The notes beneath the pieces were generated by a model. The model saw only the letters and a list, made by a program, of their open reading frames with translations. It did no database searches and was not told where the DNA came from. From NCBI GenBank assembly GCA_025353965.1, contig JANXNS010000032.1, positions 1-49,127 of the forward strand: 49,127 bases of DNA. The letters run 5' to 3'. Made by a program: the position numbers and the translations under genes. Positions 15,963 to 24,628 of the stretch are shown one piece after another; the stretch's first letter is position 1; each line of letters begins with the position of its first letter. This DNA is from Aquihabitans sp. (lineage in GTDB: Bacteria; Actinomycetota; Acidimicrobiia; Acidimicrobiales; Iamiaceae).

Positions 15963-17495
15963 CTAGGCGAGCTTTTCTACGAACTTTTCTAGTTGGCGGA
16001 GGTTGCGGCATTCGTAGGCGCCATCGGTGTAGGCGGCGTAGTCGCCAACGATGGAGTCTCCGGTGTCCCAGTAGCTCTTGGGCTCCGGGTTGAGCCAGTA
16101 CACGTGCCGGGCCCGGTGCTGCATTTCCTTGACGACCCAACTCTGGGAGGCGTGGTAGTTGTTCCGGGCATCACCGAGAATGATCACCGTGGTTTTGGGC
16201 CCGATGTCTTTGCCCCACTTGTTGTGGAACACCTCAAAGGCGTGGCCGTAGTCGGAGTGACCGTCTACCCACACCACGTCTGCCTCGGTGTTCACTCGGT
16301 GAACGGCCTCGGTGACATCCTCCACGCCCTCGAAGTACGAGGTGACCTCGTCTATGCCGTCGATGAAGACGAAGGCCCGCACCTTGGAGAACTGGCCGCT
16401 GATCGCATAGACGAGCATCAGGGTGAACCGGGCAAACGCCGCCACCGAGCCGGAGATATCGGCGATGACGAAAATCTCGGGCTTGTGTGGGCGCGGGTGG
16501 CGGAACTTGGGCTCGGCAGGCACACCGCCATAAGAGAGGGATGCCCGCACCGTCCGACGAAAATCCAGTGGGCCCCGACGGTTGTGGCGGCGCTTGCGGG
16601 CCAGGCGCACGGCGAGCCGCCGGGTGAGCGGGATGAGGGCTTTGCGCAGGCCCACCATTTCTTCCCGGCTGGCGTGCATGAAGTCGACGTCTTCTGGCAG
16701 GGGCTTACGCAGGGTCTTGGCCATGGCCTCGATACCCCGATCGGCCACCAGCCGACGACGGATCTCCGCCTCGATCTCCTTCTTCAACGCGTCTATGCGG
16801 TGTTCGTACTCGTCTTGCTCGAGGCGCTCTTCGAGCTTGGAAAGCTCGTGGCCATCTGCCTCCGCCTGCTCGCGGCGCTGCTCCATCATCTTCTCGAGCA
16901 GACCCTCGAGATCCAGATTCCGCAGGGTCCGGTACAGGTAATAGGTGCCGCCCACCGGCCGGCCCGGCTCCATGCCAGCAAAGCGCTTGACCGCTTGGCG
17001 GGCAATGGCCTTCATGAGCGACTCATTGCCCTTCATCATTGCTTGGTACAGCAGTTGCTGGAGTTCCTCCGGGGTGAGGCCATCGCCGCCGCCTTGGCCG
17101 CTCTGGCCGCTCCCCTCGTCTCCGGCGCCGTCTCGTTCGTCGTCATCGAGAAGGTCAGCTAGGTCCTGCTCTAAGGAGTCATCATCCAGCCCATATTTGG
17201 AGCCCCGAAGCGAGAAGTAGACCTCGAACACGGTTTCGAACGAGCGCCAGTGCGCGTTGTTCTTCACCAGCGTTGCCGCCAAGGCGTACTTGAATGCCTC
17301 GCGATCCTCCATGGGGATATGGCGAATGGCCGCCATGGCATCAAGGTTCTCGGTGAGGCTCACCGGCAAGCCGGCTTCGCGTAGTTCCCCGATGAACCCG
17401 TTGAGGAGGTCTAGTAAGGGCTCGCCGGCAACGCGGAGGTCCCCCAGGTTGTCATCGTCGCCGTTCACCAGGGCCGGGTCGGAGTGGTCGGTCAC
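15963..17495 (-). CDS. CoxE-type VWA domain protein
   Basis: This 510-residue cytosolic protein has a helical N-terminus (LLDLLNGFIGELREAGLPVSLTENLDAM split). An acidic linker rich in Asp, Glu and Gly follows at about 125-150, then a charged helical middle. The C-terminal VWA domain has the MIDAS motif D346-I-S348-G-S350. Such proteins work with MoxR-family AAA ATPases to insert metals into or mature partner enzymes, as CoxD/CoxE do for CO dehydrogenase. It is 11 bases downstream of a MoxR gene, so the two form an operon. No cox structural genes or other obvious client lie nearby, so the target is unknown. Confidence 0.88.
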   Translation of the reverse strand: MTDHSDPALVNGDDDNLGDLRVAGEPLLDLLNGFIGELREAGLPVSLTENLDAMAAIRHIPMEDREAFKYALAATLVKNNAHWRSFETVFEVYFSLRGSKYGLDDDSLEQDLADLLDDDERDGAGDEGSGQSGQGGGDGLTPEELQQLLYQAMMKGNESLMKAIARQAVKRFAGMEPGRPVGGTYYLYRTLRNLDLEGLLEKMMEQRREQAEADGHELSKLEERLEQDEYEHRIDALKKEIEAEIRRRLVADRGIEAMAKTLRKPLPEDVDFMHASREEMVGLRKALIPLTRRLAVRLARKRRHNRRGPLDFRRTVRASLSYGGVPAEPKFRHPRPHKPEIFVIADISGSVAAFARFTLMLVYAISGQFSKVRAFVFIDGIDEVTSYFEGVEDVTEAVHRVNTEADVVWVDGHSDYGHAFEVFHNKWGKDIGPKTTVIILGDARNNYHASQSWVVKEMQHRARHVYWLNPEPKSYWDTGDSIVGDYAAYTDGAYECRNLRQLEKFVEKLA

Positions 17496-17506
17496 GATGG
17501 CCAGGC

Positions 17507-18409
17507 CTACTTGGGGCCGGGAGCGAAGGCCTTCATGCCCTGCTTGTCAGCCGCAAACTCACGTACGGCCTTGGCGATATCTGACTGGTACTTGAGCAAG
17601 ATATTTGCCGTGCTGGAAGCAACCTCGGCATCTACCTGCTCGACGCCGAGCAGCATCAAGGTGTTGGCCCAGTCCAGCGTTTCGGATACCGAGGGGGACT
17701 TCTTGAGTTCCAACTGGCGCAAGGACCGCACAATGCGGGCCACCTGGTCGGCCAGGTTTTCGGTGATGTCCGGGACCTTAGTGAGAATGATTTCTTTCTC
17801 ACGCTCCATATCCGGATAGTCGATGTGGAGGAAGAGGCAGCGGCGCTTGAGGGCCTCCGAGAGCTCACGAGTGTTGTTCGAGGTGAGGAACACCAAGGGG
17901 ATCTGCTTGGCCTCAATGGTGCCAAGTTCCGGGATGGACACCTGATAGTCCGACAAGATCTCCAACAGGAGTGCCTCGGTCTCTACCTCAACTCGGTCCA
18001 CCTCGTCGATGAGCAGAACCACCGGTTCTGTGGCCCGGATGGCCTCCAGCAACGGCCGCTCGAGCAGGAACTCGTCCGAGAAGAGATCCTCTTCAACCTC
18101 GTCCCACGAGTCATTACCGCGTTGGGCCTGGATGCGCAGAAGCTGCTTCTTGTAGTTCCACTCGTAGAGCGCCTTGGCTTCGTCCAGTCCCTCGTAGCAC
18201 TGGAGGCGAATGAGCCGGGCACCGATCATCTCGGCCACCGACTTGGCCAGCTGGGTCTTGCCGGTTCCGGCCGGACCCTCAACCAGAATCGGCTTCTTGA
18301 GCCGGTCGGCGAGGTAAACGATCCCAGCGATGCCCTCGTCAGAGAGGTAATCGACCTTGCGGAGGCCATCGCGGACCTCAGGGACGGACTCGAAGCGGTA
18401 CTCGGTCAT
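17507..18409 (-). CDS. MoxR-family AAA+ ATPase
   Basis: This 300-residue ATPase has Walker A GPAGTGKT at 45-52, Walker B LLIDEVD with D135 and E136, and the MoxR helix-2 insert region (CYEGLDEAKALYEWNY). The sensor region is TSNNTRELSEALKRRC. MoxR ATPases act as chaperones with VWA partners; the partner gene follows immediately. TAACCT is exactly 6 bases before the ATG, suggesting a leaderless transcript, and a 16-base palindrome covers the -35 region. The sequence resembles CoxD-type ATPases more than stress-type RavA. Confidence 0.92.
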   Translation of the reverse strand: MTEYRFESVPEVRDGLRKVDYLSDEGIAGIVYLADRLKKPILVEGPAGTGKTQLAKSVAEMIGARLIRLQCYEGLDEAKALYEWNYKKQLLRIQAQRGNDSWDEVEEDLFSDEFLLERPLLEAIRATEPVVLLIDEVDRVEVETEALLLEILSDYQVSIPELGTIEAKQIPLVFLTSNNTRELSEALKRRCLFLHIDYPDMEREKEIILTKVPDITENLADQVARIVRSLRQLELKKSPSVSETLDWANTLMLLGVEQVDAEVASSTANILLKYQSDIAKAVREFAADKQGMKAFAPGPK

Positions 18410-18415
18410 TCGGGC

Positions 18416-18446
18416 AGGTTACTGCTCCACTTGACCGCCCGGTCAA
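18416..18446 (-). promoter_or_regulatory. Promoter with palindromic operator for moxR-VWA
   Basis: TTGACCG-GG-CGGTCAA (18431-18446, minus strand) is a perfect 7-bp inverted repeat with a 2-base centre. Its first half is a -35-like TTGACC, 19 bases before TAACCT (18416-18421), which is 6 bases before the ATG. The geometry fits repression by a dimeric regulator such as a TetR-type protein. Confidence 0.6.
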
Positions 18447-18461
18447 TCAGAAAACGCCGGG

Positions 18462-19712
18462 TCAAGCCCGGGTCTGGCCGTCACCCCGGACGAGGTACTT
18501 CGCGGTGGTCAGCTCCCGCAGACCCATCGGGCCCCGAGCATGAAGTTTTTGGGTGCTGATGCCAATCTCGGCGCCAAACCCGAACTCCTCACCATCCACA
18601 AACCTGGTCGATGCATTCACGACCACCGCAGCGGCATCGACCTCCTGGGTAAAGCGATCGGCCGCCGCCAGCGAACCGGTGATGATCGCCTCGCTATGGC
18701 CGGAGCTGTACCGCGCGATGTGGTCCATGGCTTCATCGATGTTTTGAACGACCTTTACGGCGAGCTTGAGGTCCAGGAATTCTTCGGCCCAATCAACCTC
18801 TGTCGCCTCCGTCGCTGAAGGCAGCAGGGCCATGGTCTTCGGGTCCGCCACCAAGGCCACGCCCGGAAGCGCCTCGGCCAAGCCCCCCAGGAACGTCTCG
18901 GCCACCGCCTGGTGCACCAGCAAGGTCTCAGCGGCATTGCACACCGAAGGCCGCTGCGTTTTGGCGTTGTGGATGATTCGTTCGGCCATCTCTAGATCTG
19001 CGGCCGCGTCCACATAGATATGGCAGTTCCCGGCCCCGTCGATCACATAGGGCACGGTCGCGTTGTCCAGAATCGACTGAATCAGCGATGGGCCGCCTCG
19101 AGGAATGAGGCAGTCGATCGAGCCACGCTGCTGCATGAATTCGATGGCACCAGCTCGGCTCGTGTCGTCCACCAGAACGAGAGCATCGGCGGGAAGATCG
19201 ACCTTCACGTAGGCCTCCCGCAAAACCGAAGCAATGGCCAGGTTCGACGTGATCGCGCCCGACGAGCCCCGCAAAAAGGCGGCATTGCCCGATTTCAGGC
19301 AGAGGCCCGCGGCGTCAGAGGTCACGTTCGGGCGGTTTTCATAGATGATCGCCACCACCCCGAGGGGGACCCGCACACGGCTGATGCGTAGGCCGTTGGG
19401 CCGAACCCAGCCATCAACCACCTCGCCGACGGGGTCGGCCAAGCCGGCAACTTGTCGCAGTCCCCCGGCCATGGCTGCCACTCGGCTGGCATCTAGGCGG
19501 AGTCGATCCACCACGGTGGCGGCCACCCCTGCCTCCTCGGCGCGAGCGACGTCCGCGGCGTTGGCCACGAGCAGATCTTCGGTCCGTTCGATCAACAGTT
19601 CAGCGGCCCCAACCAAGGCGCGGTCTTTCTGGGTGGTCGGCGCGGTGGCGAGCACCCGGGATGCGGCCTTGGCTCGTCGGCCAAGGTCAGGAATCGAAGC
19701 GGTCGCAGACAC
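18462..19712 (-). CDS. proA: Gamma-glutamyl phosphate reductase
   Basis: ProA reduces gamma-glutamyl phosphate to glutamate semialdehyde with NADPH in proline synthesis. The sequence of about 416 residues has VPLGVVAIIYENRPNVTSDA, the LKSGNAAFLRGSS nucleotide region and the catalytic cysteine in TQRPSVCNAAETLLVH. Further family blocks are VNASTRFVDGEEFGFGAEIGIS and HARGPMGLRELTT. GTG 19712 is preferred over TTG 19718 because TAACGT lies exactly 6 bases upstream, a repeated pattern here. Its partner proB is 8.5 kb away on the same strand, with an opposite-strand block between them. Confidence 0.96.
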   Translation of the reverse strand: MSATASIPDLGRRAKAASRVLATAPTTQKDRALVGAAELLIERTEDLLVANAADVARAEEAGVAATVVDRLRLDASRVAAMAGGLRQVAGLADPVGEVVDGWVRPNGLRISRVRVPLGVVAIIYENRPNVTSDAAGLCLKSGNAAFLRGSSGAITSNLAIASVLREAYVKVDLPADALVLVDDTSRAGAIEFMQQRGSIDCLIPRGGPSLIQSILDNATVPYVIDGAGNCHIYVDAAADLEMAERIIHNAKTQRPSVCNAAETLLVHQAVAETFLGGLAEALPGVALVADPKTMALLPSATEATEVDWAEEFLDLKLAVKVVQNIDEAMDHIARYSSGHSEAIITGSLAAADRFTQEVDAAAVVVNASTRFVDGEEFGFGAEIGISTQKLHARGPMGLRELTTAKYLVRGDGQTRA

Positions 19713-19718
19713 GGCCAA

Positions 19719-19724
19719 ACGTTA
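19719..19724 (-). promoter_or_regulatory. -10 element TAACGT of proA
   Basis: CCGGTAACGT on the minus strand ends 6 bases before GTG 19712. This gives proA its own, probably leaderless, promoter, as expected now that it is separated from proB. Confidence 0.5.
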
Positions 19725-19758
19725 CCGGGAGGCCGCCCGCCCACCGGCGGCTCGCCAG

Positions 19759-19764
19759 TAAGGT
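19759..19764 (+). promoter_or_regulatory. -10 element TAAGGT of the GNAT gene
   Basis: TAAGGT is followed by 6 bases and ATG 19771. No ribosome site is present, consistent with a leaderless transcript starting the plus-strand block. Confidence 0.45.
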
Positions 19765-19770
19765 TCGCCG

Positions 19771-20361
19771 ATGCCCCTGGTACGACCGGCCCTCGCCGAA
19801 GAACTCCAACAGGTCGGCACCACCTTGGCGGCCTCGTTTGATGGCGACCCGGTCTGGAGTTGGCTGGCGTCGCCACAAGCAGATTGGTCCCGTCGGGCCG
19901 CAGCGTGGTTTGCCACCGAGGCCCGCATTCAGATGGCAGGCGGCGGTGAGGTGTTGGTGGATGACCAGCTACGAGGCGCAGCCATCTGGGCACAACCGGA
20001 CCATTGGAAAACGTCGCCCAGGGAGTTGGTGTCGCTCGTACGGCCATCACTTCAGCTCTTCCGAGGCAATACCCTTCGCAGCCTTCGCACCATCAACACG
20101 ATGGAGAAGCTCCACCCGACACCTCCGCACTGGTACCTGGCCATCTTGGGCACCGATCCGAGCCATCAAGGCCATGGCATCGGCAGCGCGTTGATCGGGG
20201 CCATTACCGACCGGTGCGACGACCAGGGGCTGCCGGCCTACCTGGAGTCCTCGAAGGAACGAAACGTGGCCTTCTATGCTCGGCACGGGTTCGAAGTCAC
20301 GGGCCAGCCCCACCTTCCTGGCGGTCCGAAGATCTGGCTGATGTGGCGCGAGCCCCGGTGA
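19771..20361 (+). CDS. GNAT-family N-acetyltransferase
   Basis: This 196-residue protein has the GNAT acetyl-CoA motif as LAILGTDPSHQGHGIGSALI (Q/R-x-x-G-x-G/A form). The later AYLESSKERNVAFYARHGFEVTG is the typical B/C motif region of the fold. The substrate is unknown. It is the first gene of the plus-strand block between proA and proB and lies 13 bases before the AAA ATPase gene, so it may be co-transcribed. Relation to the envelope genes downstream is not established. Confidence 0.85.
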   Translation: MPLVRPALAEELQQVGTTLAASFDGDPVWSWLASPQADWSRRAAAWFATEARIQMAGGGEVLVDDQLRGAAIWAQPDHWKTSPRELVSLVRPSLQLFRGNTLRSLRTINTMEKLHPTPPHWYLAILGTDPSHQGHGIGSALIGAITDRCDDQGLPAYLESSKERNVAFYARHGFEVTGQPHLPGGPKIWLMWREPR

Positions 20362-20374
20362 ACCCCGTGACGAA

Positions 20375-21808
20375 ATGATTCCGCCCAAGCAGGTCCAGCG
20401 GGCCGTCGAGTCGTTCGTGGCCGACGTGGCCAGAGGTATGCGCGATGTGGTGTCGCGCCTGCCCAATCTCGATGGCCGTCGCCTCGAACAAGACGTGGCC
20501 AATGAGGCCTTCAACCTGGTCGCGGCCTTTGTGGATGTGGACCGCAGCCACACCGACGATGAGCTCTGGGGCGTGATCTTTGCGTTCGGCACGTGGATGC
20601 CGGATCAGTTGGGCCGGGCCAAGCCCGACGACCTACGCCGGTCCTCGCTGCTGGTGGGCCGGGCCGCCTGGTTGGATCAGGTCTCGCCCATGTTCGAGAT
20701 CCTGGTCACCGCCGATCAGCGGTTTGGCACGGGCCATAGCCGGGCTTATTACGACCGGGCCATCCACCTCGCGTTCACCGTCATTGCCTTGGATGCGGAG
20801 CCCGCTCGCGTTGAGCTCCAAGCCGTCGACGATCTTTGTTCCCGATTGCTCGCCGCCATGGGCGGTCTGCCCGTGTCTCCCCTTGCGGCCGTTGGACCGT
20901 CAGCGACGCCTCAGACCGTCACACCGGGCACCGCTGCGGTGGCCAAGCCATCAAAGGAGGAGCTTCCGCCGGCCCGCCCGCTAGAAGAACTTCTGGCCGA
21001 ACTCGATCGGCTGGTAGGGCTTGAAAGCGTCAAAACCGAGGTCCGCCTGGTCACCAACCTGCTGCGAGTCCAGCAACTGCGGGCCGAGCGCAAGCTGCCC
21101 ACCTCCGCCCAGAGCCGGCATCTGGTCTTCACCGGCAACCCCGGCACGGGCAAGACCACCGTGGCTCGCCTGCTGGCCAGTATTTACCGATCGCTGGGCG
21201 TCGTGGCCAAGGGCCAACTGATCGAGACCGATCGTTCGGGACTGGTGTCGGGCTTCGTCGGCCAGACCGCCCTGAAGGTCATGGAGGTGGCCGACAAGGC
21301 CGCCGACGGGGTACTCCTGATAGACGAGGCCTACGCCTTGGCCCGGGGCGGGGAGAACGACTTCGGCCGCGAAGCCATCGATACGCTAGTGAAGGTCATA
21401 GAAGACCGCCGAGACACCCTGGTGGTGATCGCCGCTGGCTACCCGGATGAAATGGCCGACTTCATCGGAGCTAATCCCGGCTTGGCCTCACGATTTCCCA
21501 AGACGATCTTCTTCCCCGACTACAGCGCCGACGAGCTTTGGAGCATCTTCGCCACCATCGGCGACGCAGCCGGCTACCACCCGGACCCCGCCGCCGAAGC
21601 CAAAGCTCGGATCTGGTTCGATTCCGTACCCCGAGATAAGGGTTTCGGCAATGGCCGACTGGCCCGAAACCTGTTCGAAGACGCCGTCGCCCGTCAAGCT
21701 GGCCGAGTGGTTGCCCTCACCGATCCGACCGACGAGCAGCTCACCACGCTCACCGACGCCGACATTGCCGGACCCGGCGAAGGCCCCCGCCACCGCGTCA
21801 GCCCCTGA
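20375..21808 (+). CDS. AAA ATPase of CbxX/CfqX type with TerB-like N-terminal region
   Basis: This 477-residue protein has an N-terminal helical region (about 1-165) with a segment AFNLVAAFVDVDRSHTDDELWGVI (split) reminiscent of TerB-type tellurite-resistance domains; this resemblance is tentative. A Pro/Thr-rich linker follows. The AAA domain has Walker A GNPGTGKTT at 254-262, Walker B LLIDEAYAL with D317 and E318, and the CbxX-style VIAAGYPDEM and NPGLASRFP segments. Relatives remodel protein complexes (rubisco activases, EccA of type VII secretion). It probably acts on a partner from the downstream membrane genes, but that is inference. Confidence 0.85.
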   Translation: MIPPKQVQRAVESFVADVARGMRDVVSRLPNLDGRRLEQDVANEAFNLVAAFVDVDRSHTDDELWGVIFAFGTWMPDQLGRAKPDDLRRSSLLVGRAAWLDQVSPMFEILVTADQRFGTGHSRAYYDRAIHLAFTVIALDAEPARVELQAVDDLCSRLLAAMGGLPVSPLAAVGPSATPQTVTPGTAAVAKPSKEELPPARPLEELLAELDRLVGLESVKTEVRLVTNLLRVQQLRAERKLPTSAQSRHLVFTGNPGTGKTTVARLLASIYRSLGVVAKGQLIETDRSGLVSGFVGQTALKVMEVADKAADGVLLIDEAYALARGGENDFGREAIDTLVKVIEDRRDTLVVIAAGYPDEMADFIGANPGLASRFPKTIFFPDYSADELWSIFATIGDAAGYHPDPAAEAKARIWFDSVPRDKGFGNGRLARNLFEDAVARQAGRVVALTDPTDEQLTTLTDADIAGPGEGPRHRVSP

Positions 21809-21840
21809 CCCATGACCAGGGCCGACCATCCAGCCAGCGG

Positions 21841-21846
21841 TAGCGT
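21841..21846 (+). promoter_or_regulatory. -10 element TAGCGT before the membrane-anchored protein gene
   Basis: GCGGTAGCGT ends 6 bases before ATG 21853. It suggests a second, leaderless promoter inside the plus-strand block. Confidence 0.45.
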
Positions 21847-21852
21847 TCAGCC

Positions 21853-22779
21853 ATGAGGCAGCGGATTCTGGCCATCGTTGGTGCGATTGCCCTTGTGGTG
21901 GTGGCGTTGGTTGTGCGCGGCATCGTGACCGGATCAGACGGCGCCAGCGGAACCAGTGACGCCAAGCCCATCGTGGCTTGCACCTCAGACCTCATGGCGG
22001 TCTGCCAAGCCCTGGCCGACAGTGGAGACATCGCAGCAAACCCGCCCACCCTTGACCTAGCCCGCGCCGCCATCGCCACCGTCGACAACCGACCGCTGGA
22101 CGGTTGGATCACCTGGGACCCCGCCCCGGGGATCGCCAACCTGGATGCCGAGGCTGGTGGGAAAACCCGCCCGTGGTCCACGGCGCAAGCACTGGGCACA
22201 TCCCCCCTTGGCATCGCCACCCTCATCGGCATACAACCGGTCCTGCCGAGTGGCTGCTCCTTGAGCCCGGTCGTCTGGGACTGCATTGCCCGCGCTGCGG
22301 TCGAGGAGCAGACGCCGGTTGGCATTGGCACGGGCACCACCGCCGGAAGCCTGGCCCGGCTCTATCCCCTAGCTCAGGCCCTGGTGCCTAAGGGCGGCGA
22401 TTTCCGCGACATTGCGGCCGCGGATCTGAAAGCAATCATCGACAGCCCCAATGTCGCCCAGGCCGATTTCCCAAACCAGGCCAAGACACTGGTGACCCAA
22501 CGGGGCGCTCTCGACATTTTGGTGGGCCCATCGGCCGGTCTCAATGCGCTCAGGGGCACCCGAACCGCAGTCGCCGGAGGAACCGCTGAAGCGGTCAATG
22601 CGACGGTGGTGCTCGTCAGCCGCGACGGGGCCAACATCGGGTCCGTGGCCAAGGCCGCCACCTCCGACACGACCGCCCAAGCGCTCCGCGGCACCGGCGT
22701 TGTCCCGGGCACGGGCAGACTGGCGCCCGAAGGCAGAGCCGGCGAGTTGTACGCCGTCCGAGACAAGGTGGATTCCTGA
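21853..22779 (+). CDS. Membrane-anchored periplasmic binding-protein-like protein
   Basis: This 308-residue protein begins with a short basic segment and one membrane helix (ILAIVGAIALVVVALVVRGI). The rest should be outside the membrane. The fold cannot be named with certainty, but segments such as PIVACTSDLMAVCQALAD, DGWITWDPAPGI and GTGTTAGSLARLYPLAQAL resemble type 2 periplasmic binding proteins. The stop overlaps the next start (TGATG), so it is coupled to the binding-protein/VWA lipoprotein and the two probably act together. Ligand and function are unknown. Confidence 0.7.
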   Translation: MRQRILAIVGAIALVVVALVVRGIVTGSDGASGTSDAKPIVACTSDLMAVCQALADSGDIAANPPTLDLARAAIATVDNRPLDGWITWDPAPGIANLDAEAGGKTRPWSTAQALGTSPLGIATLIGIQPVLPSGCSLSPVVWDCIARAAVEEQTPVGIGTGTTAGSLARLYPLAQALVPKGGDFRDIAAADLKAIIDSPNVAQADFPNQAKTLVTQRGALDILVGPSAGLNALRGTRTAVAGGTAEAVNATVVLVSRDGANIGSVAKAATSDTTAQALRGTGVVPGTGRLAPEGRAGELYAVRDKVDS

Positions 22780-24614
22780 TGCACATACGCACGACTGCAG
22801 TCCGGCTGACCGCCCTGGTCCTGGCCGCGGGCCTGGTTACCGCGAGTTGTGGGAGCGGAGGCGGTACGAATGCCAACCAAGATGGGCTTGGAGATCCTGG
22901 TGACTGCACGGTGATTGACATGGCCGTGTCATCGGAGAAGATCGACCTCATGACGGCCTTGGCCAAGTCGTTCAATGGTTCCGACGACGCCAAGCTCGGT
23001 GACGGCTGCGCCTTCGTCCGTCCGTTCTCCAAGGCTTCAGGCGGCGCAACTGAGCTATTGGCTACCGGCTGGCCCGAGACCGGCGAGGGCGAGCGCCCCG
23101 TGATCTGGTCGCCGGCCGCATCCAGCTGGGGGCAAATTCTCAACCAGCGTTTGGCTGACGACGGCCAAAGCGCGTTGGTGGGAGATGCCGTTTCCTTCCA
23201 GCTCACGCCGTTGGTCATTGCGATGCCCAAGCCCATGGCTGATGCCCTCGGGTATCCGGCCAAGCCCGTCGGCTGGGCCGACATCGCCAAGTTGTCCACT
23301 TCAAAGGAAGGCTGGGCCGCGTATGGCCACCCGGAGTGGGGGGCCTTCAAGCTTGGGAAGACCAACCCCAACTTCTCGACCAGCGGCCTATCGGCCCTGA
23401 TCGGACAGACCTACGCGGCGGCCGGCAAGACCCGCGGGCTCTCCCAAGAGGATCTGGACAACCCAAAGGTGACGGCCTTCGCCAAGAATGTCGAGTCGTC
23501 CGTCGTGCACTACGGCGACATCACCATGAACTTCCTCAACAACTGGTTCCGAACGGATCGAGACGGGACCTCCCTCCTCTATGCGTCAGCGGTCGCCGTC
23601 GAGGAGAAGTCGGTCATTGACTACAACAAGGGCAATCCAGACGGGATCCTGAAGCCAGGCGAGACCCCTCGCAAGCCCCGCGTTCCCTTGGTGGCGATCT
23701 ACCCAAAGGAGGGCACGCTCTATAGCGATAGCCCGCTCTACGTGCTCAACGCAGATTGGGTCACGGCAACAGAGGAGAAGGCGGCGAAGCAGTTCATCGA
23801 TTTCGTCCAGCGCCCCTCAGCTCAGAAAAAGGTGTTGGAGTACGGCTTCCGGCCCGGCAATCCGGACGTCACCATCGGCGCTCCAATCTCAAAGGCCAAC
23901 GGCGTCGATCCGGATCAGCCGTCCACGCTGCTCCAGGTGCCAGCCCCGCCGGTCCTGTTGTCGATGCTGCAGAAATGGCGGGAACAGCGCAAGGGGGCTC
24001 GCGTGCTGTTGGTGCTGGACGTGTCTGGTTCCATGAAGGAAGCGGCCGATCCCAAAAACCCCAGTGGTCCGACCAAGCTCGATCTCGCCAAGAAGGCCGC
24101 CATCGAGGCACTGGGTGAATTCAAGAGCGACGACCAAGTTGGCCTGCGGATCTTCACCACCGGGCTCGGGTCCAACCAAGACGCAGACTTCCAGGACCTC
24201 CTGAAGGTGCAGCCCATGTCCGCCAACCGAGAAGGGCTGGCCTCCAAGATTCGCGATCAGTTCCCGCAGAATGCCACCCCGCTCTATGCGGTGACGGGAG
24301 ATGCCTTCGGCGACATGGTCACCCAGTACGACCCCACCAAAATCAATGCCGTCGTCTTGCTCACCGATGGCAAGAACGACGATGGCGATAGCTCAGATGA
24401 TCGCCAGCAGCTCACCTCTCTGTTGGAGAAGCTCCGCAGGGGCACTGACGGAGAAAACGCCAAATCGGTCCGGGTCTTCCCGATCGCCTACGGCTCCGAC
24501 GCAGACCTCAACACCCTGACGGAGATCGCCGAAGCAACCAATGCCGCCGCCTACGACGCTTCCAACCCGGCCACCATCACCAAGGTGTTCACCGCGGTGG
24601 TGTCGAACTTCTGA
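22779..24614 (+). CDS. Lipoprotein with binding-protein domain fused to VWA domain
   Basis: This 611-residue protein has a lipoprotein signal peptide with lipobox VTASC and lipidated C24. Residues about 40-390 resemble an extracellular solute-binding domain (PLVIAMPKPMADALG, WADIAKL, PLVAIYPKEGTLYSDSPLY, AAKQFIDFVQ). Residues about 408-605 form a VWA domain with MIDAS D414-V-S416-G-S418, NATPLY and D530 in LTDGKND, so metal-dependent ligand binding is likely intact. Proteins with this domain pair are known in actinobacteria but have no established role. Its neighbours include MurJ and PspA, which points to the cell envelope. Confidence 0.88.
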   Translation: MHIRTTAVRLTALVLAAGLVTASCGSGGGTNANQDGLGDPGDCTVIDMAVSSEKIDLMTALAKSFNGSDDAKLGDGCAFVRPFSKASGGATELLATGWPETGEGERPVIWSPAASSWGQILNQRLADDGQSALVGDAVSFQLTPLVIAMPKPMADALGYPAKPVGWADIAKLSTSKEGWAAYGHPEWGAFKLGKTNPNFSTSGLSALIGQTYAAAGKTRGLSQEDLDNPKVTAFAKNVESSVVHYGDITMNFLNNWFRTDRDGTSLLYASAVAVEEKSVIDYNKGNPDGILKPGETPRKPRVPLVAIYPKEGTLYSDSPLYVLNADWVTATEEKAAKQFIDFVQRPSAQKKVLEYGFRPGNPDVTIGAPISKANGVDPDQPSTLLQVPAPPVLLSMLQKWREQRKGARVLLVLDVSGSMKEAADPKNPSGPTKLDLAKKAAIEALGEFKSDDQVGLRIFTTGLGSNQDADFQDLLKVQPMSANREGLASKIRDQFPQNATPLYAVTGDAFGDMVTQYDPTKINAVVLLTDGKNDDGDSSDDRQQLTSLLEKLRRGTDGENAKSVRVFPIAYGSDADLNTLTEIAEATNAAAYDASNPATITKVFTAVVSNF

Positions 24615-24628
24615 CCGGATACCCGTAG

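Noticed and set aside
15960-15977. AAAGCT/AGCTTT hairpin between convergent GH15 and VWA genes
   Set aside because: Short AT-containing stem that could arise by chance; not called as a terminator.
15993-17162. Long plus-strand open frame opposite the VWA gene
   Set aside because: An antisense shadow caused by GC-biased codons; the minus-strand frame has clear VWA motifs.
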